This document shows, in pieces, positions 1 through 10,203 of a stretch of DNA of 64,000 nucleotides (the first letter of the stretch is position 1; each line of letters starts with the position of its first letter). The notes under the pieces are model-generated. The model was not told where the DNA came from. It was given only the letters and a program-made list of their open reading frames with translations, and searched no databases. Position numbers and translations under genes: made by a program. Origin of the DNA: Girardinichthys multiradiatus (Eukaryota; Chordata; Actinopteri; Cyprinodontiformes; Goodeidae). Location of the stretch: contig NC_061797.1 in NCBI RefSeq assembly GCF_021462225.1, positions 39,458,147-39,522,146 on the forward strand. The letters are read 5' to 3'.

Positions 1-51
1 TGAAATGGTGGAAGATCATGATCTAACCTCTGGGAGAGAAAACAAGTTTTC

Positions 52-482
52 TCATGATTTAAATGAGTTTTCTAACGAATGGTCTCGTGCAAGTGGTGGT
101 CTGTCAGGTTGGATCGAGTCACCTGAGAGCCATGTGTGTCTCTCCTGGCCCCTAGGGGTCAACACAGAGTCAGAAAGGAGAGGGGTGCCGATCACGCTGG
201 AAGGGTGCTCCTCCCACCGAATTGGACCACTTGTGCACGCCGAGTCCGGCACTTGGTCATCTTGGTGGTTGTTCACTGCAATGGGATTTGGCAGGACACC
301 ACTGGAGACCATCTGACTTCCAACATTTCTGTTAAGGTCTGTGGAAGTAAGTAAGTGCTGTGAGTGAAAATGGAAATTTGGTACCTGAACAGTGGGGATC
401 TGTTCCCCCCTTTGGGATGAAGCTTTCTTGAGCTCATCTGCCTTCAGGTCCACTAACTTTGCTTCAGCGTTCTCCATCCTCT
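52..482 (-). pseudogene. gag-position reading frame of ERV copy A, downstream segment
   Basis: A minus-strand reading frame of about 141 codons directly downstream of the inserted solo LTR. Its start is charged and helix-prone (Lys, Glu, Asp and Ala-rich), followed by a polar, Pro/Ser-rich stretch of the kind found in gag linkers. It hits a stop near position 52, and beyond it a further in-frame TGA appears before the window edge, consistent with decay of an old copy. It lies in a different frame from the upstream segment at 1189-1527, so a frameshift exists besides the insertion. No zinc knuckle or protease motif is visible. The gag assignment rests on its position after LTR, primer site and leader; I do not recognise the protein by sequence. 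Confidence 0.5.
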
Positions 483-487
483 CCTCA

Positions 488-1188
488 TGTTATGATTCTG
501 GCACGTCTGCTCTACCCTGTCTCCCAGGCTGCAATCAACAGATTAGATGCACCTGGTGGCTGCTGCAGTGTAGTGCAATCTGTGGAAAACCAAGCACCTG
601 TGTCTTCCCTGATATATACTGACTCTGACAAGAAGACGGTGCCAGATTTTTGAAAGCCATCATGTGAGTAGATATCCAGCGTTCCTTCCTGTCTGATCAT
701 TGTTCTTGACCTTGCCTTTCCTTTTGGATTTATGCCTCTGCCTGCTCCCTGTCGGACTATTTGGATTTTGGTTGTCGACCTTGTTTCCTGCATCTGGTTT
801 ATGCCTCTACCTGCCCCTTGCCTGACGCCTCTTGTTCCAATCATTGACCCTGTTTCTGTCCTTGGATTATTGAGCCAGCCTAGCCCTTGGATTATTCAGC
901 CTGGAGTCACTTCTTACCTGTGCTGTGGAGATCACCGCCTGCCGCCCACTGAGGTTTCCCTTCTGGGTTTCAAGTTCCACTCAAGACAAAAGCAGGTTAG
1001 TGACTTTTCTGATCCCTGCAAAATCTGGAGAGACTACAAGTCACTAATCCCTCTTTCTGCCTCAGTGATTCCTGGAAGGTGTGAGGAGTGTTACCTGTGT
1101 GACGTTTTCCTGTGGCTGAATAAACCTTTTAAATTTTTAGTACTGTGTCTGGCTGAATCTTGGGTCCGCCTTTTTCCGATTCATAGCA
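488..1188 (+). mobile_element. Solo LTR, gypsy-like, unspliced-type copy (family of 48182-48805)
   Basis: The element is 701 bp, starts TGTTATG, ends CATAGCA, and is flanked by a perfect 5-bp duplication CCTCA at 483-487 and 1189-1193. A second copy at 48182-48805 confirms both ends. Sense orientation is set to plus by an AATAAA at 1119-1124 about 65 bp from the end; a TATATA at 613-618 is a plausible promoter core. It is antisense to the gag-position frame it interrupts, so it is younger than ERV copy A. It contains a 70-bp block (996-1065) missing from the other copy. Reading frames crossing it have no coding meaning. Assignment to a gypsy-type family is from LTR style only. Confidence 0.85.
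996..1065 (+). other. Intron-like 70-bp block inside the solo LTR
   Basis: This block is present here and precisely absent from the sister LTR at 48182-48805, whose flanking sequence joins CAG directly to TGATTCC. It begins AG|GTTAGT, has CACTAAT about 16 to 20 bp before its end, then a pyrimidine-rich stretch, and ends CTCAG. These are the elements of a small GT-AG intron in the LTR sense direction. A CAG at both junctions also permits a microhomology deletion in the other copy. Confidence 0.5.
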
Positions 1189-1527
1189 CCTCAGCTTTTG
1201 AGAGCTCAAGCTATGCAGCATTCCCCTTTGAAGAGCCATATGATGGTCAGTCTGTAACTGAAAATATATTTTAGCTTCCAGTTGTGATTTCTGCTGATAC
1301 AACAAGGTAAGCCTACCAACAACATCTGAAATCAGAATCTTTCTAGTCGGATTTTCAATCAGGTCAAGTAATTCTTGAATCCGTTTACCACATGTGGCAA
1401 GGTCAAACTGATTTAAAGCATCCCGCTCATCTGGAGACAAACGGATGAGATCAGCAACCACCACTTTCTGCATCTCCACATCTGCTGAATTCATAATGGA
1501 GTTTAATTCCATCATTCCGGCAGACAC
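1189..1527 (-). pseudogene. gag-position reading frame of ERV copy A, N-terminal segment
   Basis: A minus-strand frame starting at an ATG at 1527, about 0.9 kb downstream of the primer binding site, where gag would begin. Roughly 113 codons remain before the solo LTR cuts in at 1188; further codons seen in the open frame belong to the LTR. The segment is Leu, Asp and Gln-rich, with a likely coiled-coil stretch at residues 55-90, but has no diagnostic motif. The solo LTR is flanked by a 5-bp duplication, so the frame was continuous here before insertion apart from the frameshift noted downstream. Gag is inferred from layout. A non-viral captured exon is less likely, because it sits inside a bounded LTR element. 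Confidence 0.5.
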
Positions 1528-2417
1528 TACAAAACAACAATGTCCAGCTATATATGTATATCTGACTATACATATATTGGAAACATTTGATTGTAAAATG
1601 GGTGCACCAGTTGATCATTCAACTTGTGACTTATGACAACATAATGCTCCAAGTGTTACAATGCTACTCCTTTCCCTAAGGATATTTTATGATTTTAGAG
1701 TTAATTTTTCACCTTTCTTGGGAGGAATTAGTGATTAGACACTACTCTTAACCTTTAAGGGAACTTTGTTTAAAATGCAAAGGAAAAAGAAAATTGCTAT
1801 ACCTCCTAAGTGTATTAATTGCAATTTGACTTTTGATTCACCCCCCTTTATGGCAGGCATGGTGGATGAGATTAAATTTGGGATTTAATCTGGCAAAAAT
1901 CCTGTTCTTTCAAACCATAAAACAAACTAAAGTTCCTGAATGGATGCATGCATCAAAAATCAGGTCAGATACTAAAATTAACTGCAATGTTAATTCAGTT
2001 TCAAATTGTGGTCGTACACAAAACACAGCCTCTGGATACAGATGTGCAGCAACTGCCTGGACAGTGAGGTTAATTGAAGTTAAACCAAGTCTCAAGTTAT
2101 TGCTTACACAGAAGAAACCAGACTGAGTCAGAACATCTAAAATTTGCCTATGTAGCAGAGTTGATTGTTACTAGCACAGAGATATTGGAGTTATTAATTT
2201 TGACGAAAGTCTAAAATTGTGAACTCCTGGAGTGTCACGAGTTATAATGTTCTCTTAAATATAATCAGTGACATCTGATGTTCGAACTCTGATGTTTTGA
2301 GTCCTATTGTGACCAGTGACAGCTGGTTTTAACCTAATCACTTGGTACATCAATAATGTGCAGTTGTGGTTTATTCATTTGCATTTATGTACAGTGCAAG
2401 CTGTTCATGATAATGTC
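1528..2417 (-). other. ERV copy A leader between primer site and gag-position start
   Basis: About 890 bp of non-coding leader on the minus strand. The first 400 bp downstream of the primer site (2417 down to about 2040) align with ERV copy B at 14374-14768. The rest has no second copy in the window. No long ORF and no recognisable packaging signal can be assigned from sequence alone. Confidence 0.6.
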
Positions 2418-2424
2418 CACCAGA

Positions 2425-2435
2425 CAGGGACGCCA
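2425..2435 (-). promoter_or_regulatory. Primer binding site, tRNA-Asn-like, ERV copy A
   Basis: On the minus strand TGGCGTCCCTG begins two bases after the LTR terminal CA. These 11 bases are complementary to the 3' end of eukaryotic tRNA-Asn(GTT) as I recall it (ending CAGGGACGCCA). The match weakens after the eleventh base. The same site follows the LTR of copy B. Confidence 0.65.
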
Positions 2436-2437
2436 TA

Positions 2438-4218
2438 TGTTAGAATTATAAATCTGACAATATTATTTAATATTTAATATTAATATATTATCAAATAATA
2501 TTTCGGTCTATTAAGGGTTGTCCTGTGAATACCAGCCCAGTAAGGCGATGGTATTAGGACAAAATAGAAAGGTGTGAGATGAGCTCTGACATTATTGAAT
2601 AGCATAAACTGTGCACATATATGGAATGAATTCACACAATTTCTTAAAATACAAGAATTTATTAACAAAAATAAGTCAACTCAGAGTCAAACATATTTCA
2701 ATCAACAAACTCTTTACTGTGCTAAAACAATCCAACTAAACTACCAAGCAGAATTAAAGAATAGGGAAGACTAATAGGCTATGTACAATATAAACAAGTT
2801 GATTGAAGATGATTGGAAATTATGACCAATAGAGTGATGCAACATTACCATACAATGTTTATGTCTCAGAACCAAGGATTATCTTGAAGAATCTGGAAAT
2901 GAAGTTAAGTCAGTCTTGGAAATAACTTAGGCAATAATCAGCAAACGTTTAGACAACCATTCACAATGCAAGATCAGATAAAATATTATTTTAATAAAAT
3001 AATGTTTTAAATAATGATCTGCTGAATAAAACCAACCTTCTGGATGACCATTTCTCAACTGTGTCTAATTAGCTGCCTTTATTTATTGAAATAATATTTG
3101 AAGAAATATTAAGGGAGTATTTTGGAAAGACCCAAATCTTTCTGGAGAAATGGAGCTTAATGGTGTTTACTTAGTTATCAAATCTAGTAAATGATGTTTA
3201 GGGACTATTATTCACTAGCTTGAAAACTAACAACCTTTCTGTTAAATACTCTTTAGTAGCAAGCACGTGTTTTTACTGGTTAGCAGTTGAGCTAACAAAA
3301 GAAACTAATAGCTTAGCACCAGAATTAACACATACCTTTAAAATACCAGGGGTAATAAAAGGGTTAAAATGCATAAGCGCGGACGGTGCGTTATGAGCAA
3401 TGTTCTGTTTAAAATCACCCTTTAAATAAAGTTTGTCTTAACTTTAAAAACATACAAAAAACACAACCCGGCACATGTGCTGCAGATAGCCTGCTAGCAC
3501 TAAGATAGCCGAGTTTCACACAAACAAAACCAAACTTCATAAATGTAAACGCTCAGATCATTTCATCCTAACTGTTATTCTGCCCAAACCTAACATTGTG
3601 AACTGTGGTAAGGAATGTTGTCCAAAAGACGATGAAGTTTGAAGAAGATATCCACAGTGAACAAAGGGTTAGCTCCGAAGCTGTAACTGGGCGGCCCGTC
3701 CTGTCCGCTGACCAGCTGTTCATTGCCGGAAACACGGTGCAGCCCGTTGTCCTTCCTTCAGACTCGGCTTGTAGAAACAGCTTCTCTACTGGGGATTTCT
3801 CTGCGACACAGTTTCGGCAGGCCTCGGAGAGAAAATGTAAGCAACTCTTACACCTTAATTTCCCCGTTCAAGAATGAAAATACCGGATACACAGACAGTA
3901 TTTCATTCGTACTTATCTTTGCATATGATCGATGATCGTATGGCTTCCTTGGATCCAGTTGAAGAGTTTATGTCTGTTTGCCAGCAAAGAGACATCAGCG
4001 CGATTGTCTCCCCTGTCCGGTCTCTTTCGAAGGCCGTGTAGAAGAGGGCGGATGTAGCAACAGCTGTGCTTTTATTTGGGTAGTGCCATCACAGGAAGTC
4101 CGCAGGTATCCCGTTTCCTGGTTGTGCCGGAAGAAGGTTAATGCACTTTATTTTGAAAAGTTCAAGAAGAGTTCGTACCGGAGTTTAATGTTGAAATCCA
4201 TGGCTGTGGGTCCCAACA
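2438..4218 (-). repeat. Long terminal repeat of ERV copy A (about 1.78 kb)
   Basis: On the minus strand it starts TGTTGGGA at 4218 and ends TTCTAACA at 2438. It aligns along its length with the inverted LTR at 12504-14360, with many substitutions and indels. An LTR this long is unusual. Several ORFs of 60 to 100 codons inside it are not preserved between the copies, apart from a 62-codon stretch in the AT-rich 3' part that is shared by descent and has no coding signature. Confidence 0.8.
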
Positions 4219-4220
4219 AT

Positions 4221-4267
4221 TATTGTGGTCTAAAACCAGGTGTTTCAGTTTCAGTGTCCAACCCCTG
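4221..4267 (-). mobile_element. Terminal fragment of a DD37E-type Tc1 element next to the ERV LTR
   Basis: Read on the minus strand from 4267, this matches the terminal inverted repeat and subterminal sequence of the elements at 33405 and 39555 (starts CAGGGGTTGGACA). The match stops where the ERV LTR begins. The ERV probably inserted into a resident Tc1 copy whose other part would lie left of the window. Confidence 0.7.
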
Positions 4268-5129
4268 TTTGTAGCAGTGGTACATACGTGTGTTGTATAT
4301 GGTGTGTCAGAGCTGCAGGTCATAGCATTTTTCAATGTCCAAAAAAATCAAGAGCAGTCTGGCTTACCAGGTGAGCAAATTGTGTTTGGTACAGTGTCAA
4401 ATGCAGATGCTGGAGCATCATTTACAAAGCTAGGCATAAAGTTCTCCTTTGATTGTCTCAAAAAAGACATCCCCATATTATCTTTCCAGATACAAAAACA
4501 TTGATAAACCATGTAGATGTTGGTTTTTTTACACCAGTTGTTTATTTGCATTTGGAAACATGCATTGTTTTCTTATGATCAGGCTGATGTTTGGTTTTTT
4601 ATTGTTTTGTTTTCTTTTTTGTCTTCACACATTTATTTCCAAACCTGATCAATCTAAATAAATTTATTTAAATAATTTTTTTTTTACAAATATATGTATT
4701 TATTTAAACTTACATAGCACATAACACTTATACAACTGACTTTGTATTGCAAACATTTACATGGAAACATCAAACCAACAACAAATAACAGGTAAATAGA
4801 TTAATAAATGAAATCACAAACTTCTAAAATACTTCTCAGTTACATGATGCAGTATAATATGTATATGTCTTTATCTTTGAGTACATTTTCCAAACCATTA
4901 GCATTTTATGGAATGCCAGAAAAGCAGAGTACACCTCGACTACACAGCTCGCCAGAGAAACCAGCCAGTGATGAACGATGGCAGCACAGTCAATGAAAAA
5001 TCAACTGGGAAGCACAAAGCTCTAAATGCTCAGCCATATTGGCTGCTGACGGGAGCAAATAACATCAACATAGCACTTACGGAGACCAATCATACATTTC
5101 CGCCAGCAACAACCTAGGTTCTGCACCGC
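4268..5129. other. AT-rich unique DNA without a gene
   Basis: A stretch with T and A runs around 4600-4700. Short ORFs here overlap one another on both strands and show no domain. I see no repeat family or RNA gene. Confidence 0.6.
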
Positions 5130-5720
5130 AATAAATTTTTTTCCCTGATTAAACAGTAAATTCTGAACGCCTATCAGGGTCCCATTAAGTGGGGGCCGCT
5201 TTCAAAAACATCATTAATCAAGCAGGAGATATGGCGTGAAATATCAGTCATCGATCGTAACTGCTTATGACAGTTTACACAGTTTTATATCTGCAGGGAG
5301 TGCTCGCTGATGTATCAATTACCAGCAACCCTTACCGCATGCTAATTGTGCCTTTTCCTCTCTAATGCATCTGCACTGTTATCTTATGGGCTAATGAAAC
5401 CAAACAAATCAATAAATATAAATTATACATGCAAAGATGTACTGCTGTGAACATAAAGCCTTTAATTAATTGCACTTGATTAATTTATATACTTTAATTA
5501 TCTCTCCTAGCTGCAGATGGCATAAATATCTGGACAATCAGCTTATTGCTATGTCAGTCATAAAACGGCAGACACAGTGAAACTATTAGGTGAGGCTAGC
5601 TTTGTCACTGGAAAACACACTGTTGCTGACATAAAAAAGCCTTGCCCCTGAATAATTTAAAGACAGCAAATTGCCAGACAGTGCAGGGCTCAGAACTCAT
5701 ATAATTTTGTTGTAGGTTTG
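5130..5720. promoter_or_regulatory. Candidate conserved non-coding element
   Basis: A repeat-free block with balanced composition and several homeodomain-type cores (ATTAATCA near 5212, TTAATTAATTG at 5462-5472, TTGATTAATTT just after). There is no coding frame. The texture resembles vertebrate developmental enhancers; no alignment supports it yet. Confidence 0.3.
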
Positions 5721-6446
5721 ATATGCTGAACAGCATTTGCCTTTGAGTGAGAGGAGTAAAACTCTCCACCATATTTTTTGTTATGTCCTTAAGCCAAAAT
5801 GCTTGGTCTACAGCATTTAGCTAACATCTCCATAGAGATTTCAGCTAGCCTAGCAGGCTCTCAATTTTATTCTGCAATATGGCAATAATATGTTGATTTA
5901 GAACTAATTAAGCAAATACAGTACTGACATTCAGATTTTTTGAATGCCTTTAGTAGAATGGAAAACAGGCTTTGTTCATTTAAAGTGGTGTGCAGCCAAA
6001 AGCCAGGCAGAACTGAAAATTAGAACATCCAAGAGCTTCTGTCCAGTATAAATACAGCAAGCTAGGACAACATAAGTCAAAATAACTAAGAATAACTTGG
6101 TTTTGGTGCAGCCCCATTGAAGTGCATTTATGATACTGCAATGTGGTGCAGCATGCAGAAATTTAATTATGATAAGGTGTTTGCATGGAAAAAATGATGG
6201 TGGGCTTCTGGGAGTGTTCATCTTGATGTTGCTAAAGAGGGTGTTTTTAGTATAATTTCCCCAACAGGGTGCCTGACAGTATAATTACCAGAGAGACATT
6301 ACAAAAGAACATTAGTGTGTCCAGGTACGGTAAATATGTCGAGGCACGAGGTGACGGGCTCTGCCTGTTTTCTTGAGGCAAAGAGTTCTCTGGTATGTGT
6401 CAGGTTGTGCCTGAGGAATATTAGGAAAACACAAAATAGTCTACAT
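5721..6446. other. Unique DNA, nothing recognised
   Basis: Ordinary AT-rich sequence with no repeat family, no convincing ORF and no RNA gene seen. Confidence 0.5.
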
Positions 6447-6837
6447 AGATCACATACACGCCTGCACGGTGGCGCAGTTGGTAGCACTGTTGCCTTGCAG
6501 CAAGAAGGTCCTGGGTTCGATTCCCGGCCAGGGGTCTTTCTGCATGGAGTTTGCATGTTCTCCCCGTGCATGCGTGGGTTCTCACCGGGTACTCCGGCTT
6601 CCTCCCACAGTGCAAAGACATGCCTGTTAGGTTAATTGGTCTCTCTAAATTGCCCTTAGGTGTATGAATGAGTGTGTGCATGGTTGTTTGTGTGTTGCCC
6701 TGCGATGGACTGGCGACCTGTCCAGGGTGTACCCCTCCTCTTGTCTATAGACTGCTAGAGATAGGCACCAGCTCCCCTGTGACCCACTATGGAATAAGCG
6801 GTAGAAAATGACTGACTGACTGAGATCACATACACGC
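6447..6837 (+). mobile_element. tRNA-headed fish SINE with 15-bp target-site duplications
   Basis: The insert body is 6462-6822. It is flanked by a perfect 15-bp duplication AGATCACATACACGC at 6447-6461 and 6823-6837. The head carries pol III promoter boxes: an A-box TGGCGCAGTTGG at 6470-6481 and a B-box GGTTCGATTCC at 6514-6524. It ends in a GACT tandem tail. The middle is the widespread fish body with conserved phrases around TTTGCATGTTCTCCCC. The perfect duplications suggest a fairly recent insertion. The same family occurs at 45215-45585. Confidence 0.85.
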
Positions 6838-7570
6838 ATATAAACTCCCAAGCATTCCACTCTGCTCTTTATAATTTATACTTTGTTAGAGTAGAATAGA
6901 GGGTGTTATTATTACAAACATTTAAAAAATAATATTACATAAAAAAATGTTTTAAAATGTTGATTAGAGCTGACTAAATGATATAAGCTTTTAAAGTGAT
7001 TTTTGTTGTACTTTTTCTGCATGTACCCATTTGAGTCTTATCTGGTAGATTGGAGGAAACTGAAAACAAACATTTAGCTTCTGAAATGGAAAATATAATA
7101 GACAACTGTAACTGATTGAACTAAGAGTTTGAGTTAAAACAACATGAATGTATACAACTGGCGTGTTTGTGATTGTTAGCTGATCAATTTATGCTGAACG
7201 TTAAATGCCGTAAGCTCTTGATAACCATTGTGTATGGAGATATCAAGTGTGCTAAGCTGCCTTGTGCATAATTGTAGACAGAAACAATTTTTAATGATGG
7301 GGTGGGTTTTTCTTTTTTTTGAGAGTTATGAATGGGTTTTATGATGACTAAGACCTATGCCACAATTAGGCACGGGTAAAGGTAAAATACCTGGTTTCTG
7401 TAGGCTAAACCACTAACAGTATGACTATATAAAGGTCTGGTATGTAAATTGTAAATTTTTCTAGCATCCGCATTTATTAAAGCTCATCGATTTACATTGT
7501 GAGGGTATTACTTAATGATTTATCAATACCACATAGAACTTGGAATATGGCAATTGTTGCACCTGAATCA
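6838..7570. other. Unique AT-rich DNA, nothing recognised
   Basis: Includes a T-rich stretch near 7310. No gene, RNA or known repeat was identified. Confidence 0.5.
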
Positions 7571-8115
7571 ACAGTGCCTTGTAAAATTATTTATAGCCCT
7601 AAATTGTTTCACTTTTGGTTATCTTACAGCCAAGAGCCCCATGGTAATTCTGGAGGTGCTGCAGAGATCCGCAACTCAAGTGGGATAATCTGGGTACAGG
7701 ACAACTATTAGTTGTTTGCTAGAATATATTTGGCTTTTATGGAAGACTGGCATGAAGAAAGCCATTTAAGAAAGAAAGCTATAAGACATTTTATATACAG
7801 TTTGCCAAAAGCCATGTAGGGTAAACAGCAAAGATGGTGCTCTGGTCCGATTACACTGAAATTAAGCTTTTTGGTGGTGATGTAAAATACCGGTGTGGAG
7901 GAAAACTGACCAATGTGAATGAGTTTGAATTATTTGAAAAGACAAAATGAGCCATAATTTCTGTCTGTTGATTTTCAAAGATGGTAGGGACAAACCTCAA
8001 AAGACTTCCAGCTGTAATTGCACCTGAATATAAAACACAAGGCACACTTTTTAGATGTTTATTTAAAAAAAAAAAAGAAATGTTAAAATCATATGTTATT
8101 TTTCATTTTTTACAG
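7571..8115 (+). mobile_element. Degenerate Tc1-like element with internal deletions
   Basis: It starts with CAGTGCCTTG, the typical end of a common fish Tc1 family. It then carries decayed transposase DNA with recognisable phrases (near 7640-7700 and 7735-7870), jumps over the catalytic middle, and resumes near 7975 with the C-terminal coding end and a subterminal A-run. Stops and frameshifts are numerous and no frame is usable. Related copies lie at 15260-17827 and 54545-55020. Boundaries on the right are approximate. Confidence 0.7.
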
Positions 8116-9129
8116 GTATGTGAGTATTTCCCTTATTTGCCTTATTTTCCTATTGGCCTCTTTGAAGCTTTTGGCAAAAAAGTAAACATCTTGAAATGTG
8201 GTTATTGGGCATTCCTGGTTGCAGGTTACCACAGGCAATGGAAGAATGGTGGCCTTGCCAGACATGAATGCTTACACAAGAGAGAATCATTGTCAGGTAA
8301 GAGATTTAAAATACTTAGAACCTTAACTTTAAAAGGTTTGTGTGTTTTGAACCACAAGCAAACCAGCTTGCATTGTGTTTGATGAAGCCTGCTGCCTGTT
8401 GCATGCCTCTGGAACCAAAGCCAAAGGTTATGTGGCTGAGTTAGTCTCAACTTGCATCAGGTTTGAGTGTAAAACCTTGGAGAGGGTAAAAGAACAGTAA
8501 CTTTGTGTGTTTATTGCGTCAGTTCCATGAAAATCAATTGGTATTGTCATGTAGGCTTTTTGTGAAAATCTTCGTGTCTGTTATACTATCTTGTGTGGGT
8601 CAGAGGTCACCCGTATATAATCATCAGTGTCTTTGTTAATCTGATTTAGCTGTCTGTTAATACACAGCATATATCAAACCACCTGTGTCTCTGAATCGGA
8701 ATAACAAAGCTTTCAGGGTTGATTTTAGAAGGAGAGGACATCCTCCTAGACCTGGTCTTGTTTCACCAATTGCATTGATTAAAGTGTAAGATTGCTTCCT
8801 AAGTGTACCACCTTTGCTAAAATCACAAAATACTCCTATATAGACTTCAAATGCAAATAGTAACTATGGAATGTTGATGCTTTTTTTTTGAAAATATCAG
8901 TAAGCTTTACTTTGAAAAGTCAAAGAGTACTGCTGTTTACAGTTAAAGATTGAACTGTCACTGAACATGTTTGACTCCTGGTGTTCAGGATGGGTATAAC
9001 CGAAAATCGTCTTCATTCTGAAAAGATCACAGATTCCTCTATAATCAGAAAGTTAAACTGGGTTTCTAGGATAAAGTATGATGACACAGTGAAGCCTCAA
9101 AATAGCACATTTTGATGATTACATCCTCA
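8116..9129. other. Unique DNA, nothing firmly recognised
   Basis: The interval holds a short open frame with splice-like borders at 8116-8296, discussed under rejected observations. Otherwise it is AT-rich with no repeat family seen. Confidence 0.5.
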
Positions 9130-9540
9130 ACCACCTCATTCATTTACATGGGACCTTTGGTTGTGGCTTTTGGCTAATTACGTTGTCATGGTAACTCAAA
9201 ACAACAAAAAAGTAATAGCACACATCTTGAGACCAAGCCAATGTGATATATATGTAAGTGCACCCTATGGTTTGGGTTACATTAACGAAGGAGGAAGAAT
9301 AATTAAGTCCAGTTTAGAGGTGAATAATAATAGGTGTCTATTCATTGCTATGGCAGGGCCCAATTATAACAATTATTGTATATTGCTACTAATAATAATA
9401 CAACTAATACCTTACTATGCACCTAATCCTCCCAGCTGGTGCCTGTCTCCATGTGTCAATGATTAAGAGGCACTGTGCACTTGAGATGGGATGTACCTGA
9501 GGAGTGCAGAAAATGTAGGCTCCTTTAAATCAGGACTGTT
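9130..9540. promoter_or_regulatory. Candidate conserved non-coding element with an RFX X-box-like site
   Basis: A repeat-free block containing GTTGTCATGGTAAC at 9182-9195, one base from the palindromic RFX X-box consensus, just after a TAATTA core at 9176-9181. Regulatory function is inferred from motif and texture only. Confidence 0.3.
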
Positions 9541-9696
9541 TCCTGCACCTTACCCATAAAGTGCATATATTGCTTTATCATTTATCAAAACAAGTGACAG
9601 TCTTTTAAACATTTCAGGTATCATCTAAAAAAATACTTTAATTAATTTTTAATGGTTCACTTTCTTGCACCTGCGTTTTTGCTTTGGTGCAAAATA

Positions 9697-9778
9697 CACT
9701 GCTCAAAAAAATAAAGGGAACACTCAAATAACACATCCTAGATCTGAATGAATGAAAAATCACACAAAAATACCCACA
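9697..9778. mobile_element. Detached terminal repeat of the DD34E Tc1 family
   Basis: It starts CACTGCTCAAAAAAATAAAG immediately after a TA at 9695-9696 and matches the subterminal region that starts again near 10204. A segment present in the inner copy (10252-10308) is missing here. This leaves the Tc1 at 10204-11708 with two left ends separated by about 430 bp. Confidence 0.75.
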
Positions 9779-9865
9779 ACATTATCAAGGACCCACAAAC
9801 ACACACTCTCACAACCACATAGTCACACACACTCTCACAACCACCAGCATAGCAACATAGCACAT

Positions 9866-10110
9866 AGACTGGACAGGGCCCAACTGTAACAATTAGGTTT
9901 GCAGAGAAGATCATAAGAGCTGCCCTTCCCTCCATCCAGGACTTCTAAAGATCCATGGTCAGGGAATGGGCCACTAACATCTCTGCAGACCCCACACATC
10001 CTGCACTTGTACTGTTTAGACATGTCCCTTAAGGTCGCCACTACCGTGCACCAATTGCAAAAACCAACCACCACAGAGGCATCTTCAATCCCTAGGCTGT
10101 CTCTCTGATG
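9866..10110 (+). mobile_element. LINE 3'-region fragment (Rex/L2-like)
   Basis: The plus strand carries the decayed C-terminal phrase found after the reverse transcriptase of fish LINEs: an A-D-P-T-H-P block near 9983, an A-K-T block and an A-V-S-L-M block near 10100, with stops between them. Upstream, 9795-9845 holds a short CA-rich direct duplication. The family is assigned from memory of the fish consensus. Confidence 0.55.
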
Positions 10111-10203
10111 ACCACAATGAACATCTTACAGCCTGAGTAGTCAGCTACTTTACTATGAAACAAAGTACGCATTTTTGCAGTATAAACAAGAAATTATTGA
10201 GTG

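Larger units (their letters stand above)
1..4218 (-). mobile_element. ERV-like LTR retroelement copy A, 5' portion, truncated by the window edge
   Basis: Read on the minus strand, the order is LTR (4218-2438), a two-base spacer, a primer binding site, a leader of about 0.9 kb, and a gag-position reading frame from 1527 that runs off the left edge. The LTR boundaries and primer site are confirmed by a second inverted copy at 12504-14975. A 701-bp solo LTR of another family has inserted into the gag-position frame at 488-1188. No pol or env is in the window. The long LTR, leader and primer site support a retroviral or retrovirus-like element. The class is not determined: foamy-like elements also have long LTRs, but nothing here proves that. 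Confidence 0.8.

Noticed and set aside
732..1274. 180-codon protein on the plus strand
   Set aside because: It covers a solo LTR. The other LTR copy breaks the frame with an 8-bp indel and the missing 70-bp block.
2480..2668. Conserved 62-residue protein, because it recurs at 14130-14318
   Set aside because: Both copies are the same part of the LTR of one element in inverted orientation. Shared descent of non-coding DNA explains the similarity.
3605..3877. Protein-coding gene of 90 codons
   Set aside because: It lies inside the ERV LTR, and the frame is not kept in the inverted copy near 12850-13080.
6470..6524. tRNA gene, because of perfect A and B boxes
   Set aside because: The sequence continues into a SINE body and tail, is flanked by 15-bp duplications and has no full cloverleaf.
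8116..8296. Internal exon bounded by TTTTTTACAG and CAG-GTAAGAG, open in one frame
   Set aside because: The acceptor lies in the A/T-rich end of a decayed Tc1, the protein is not recognised and no neighbouring exon was found. Transcript data could revive it.
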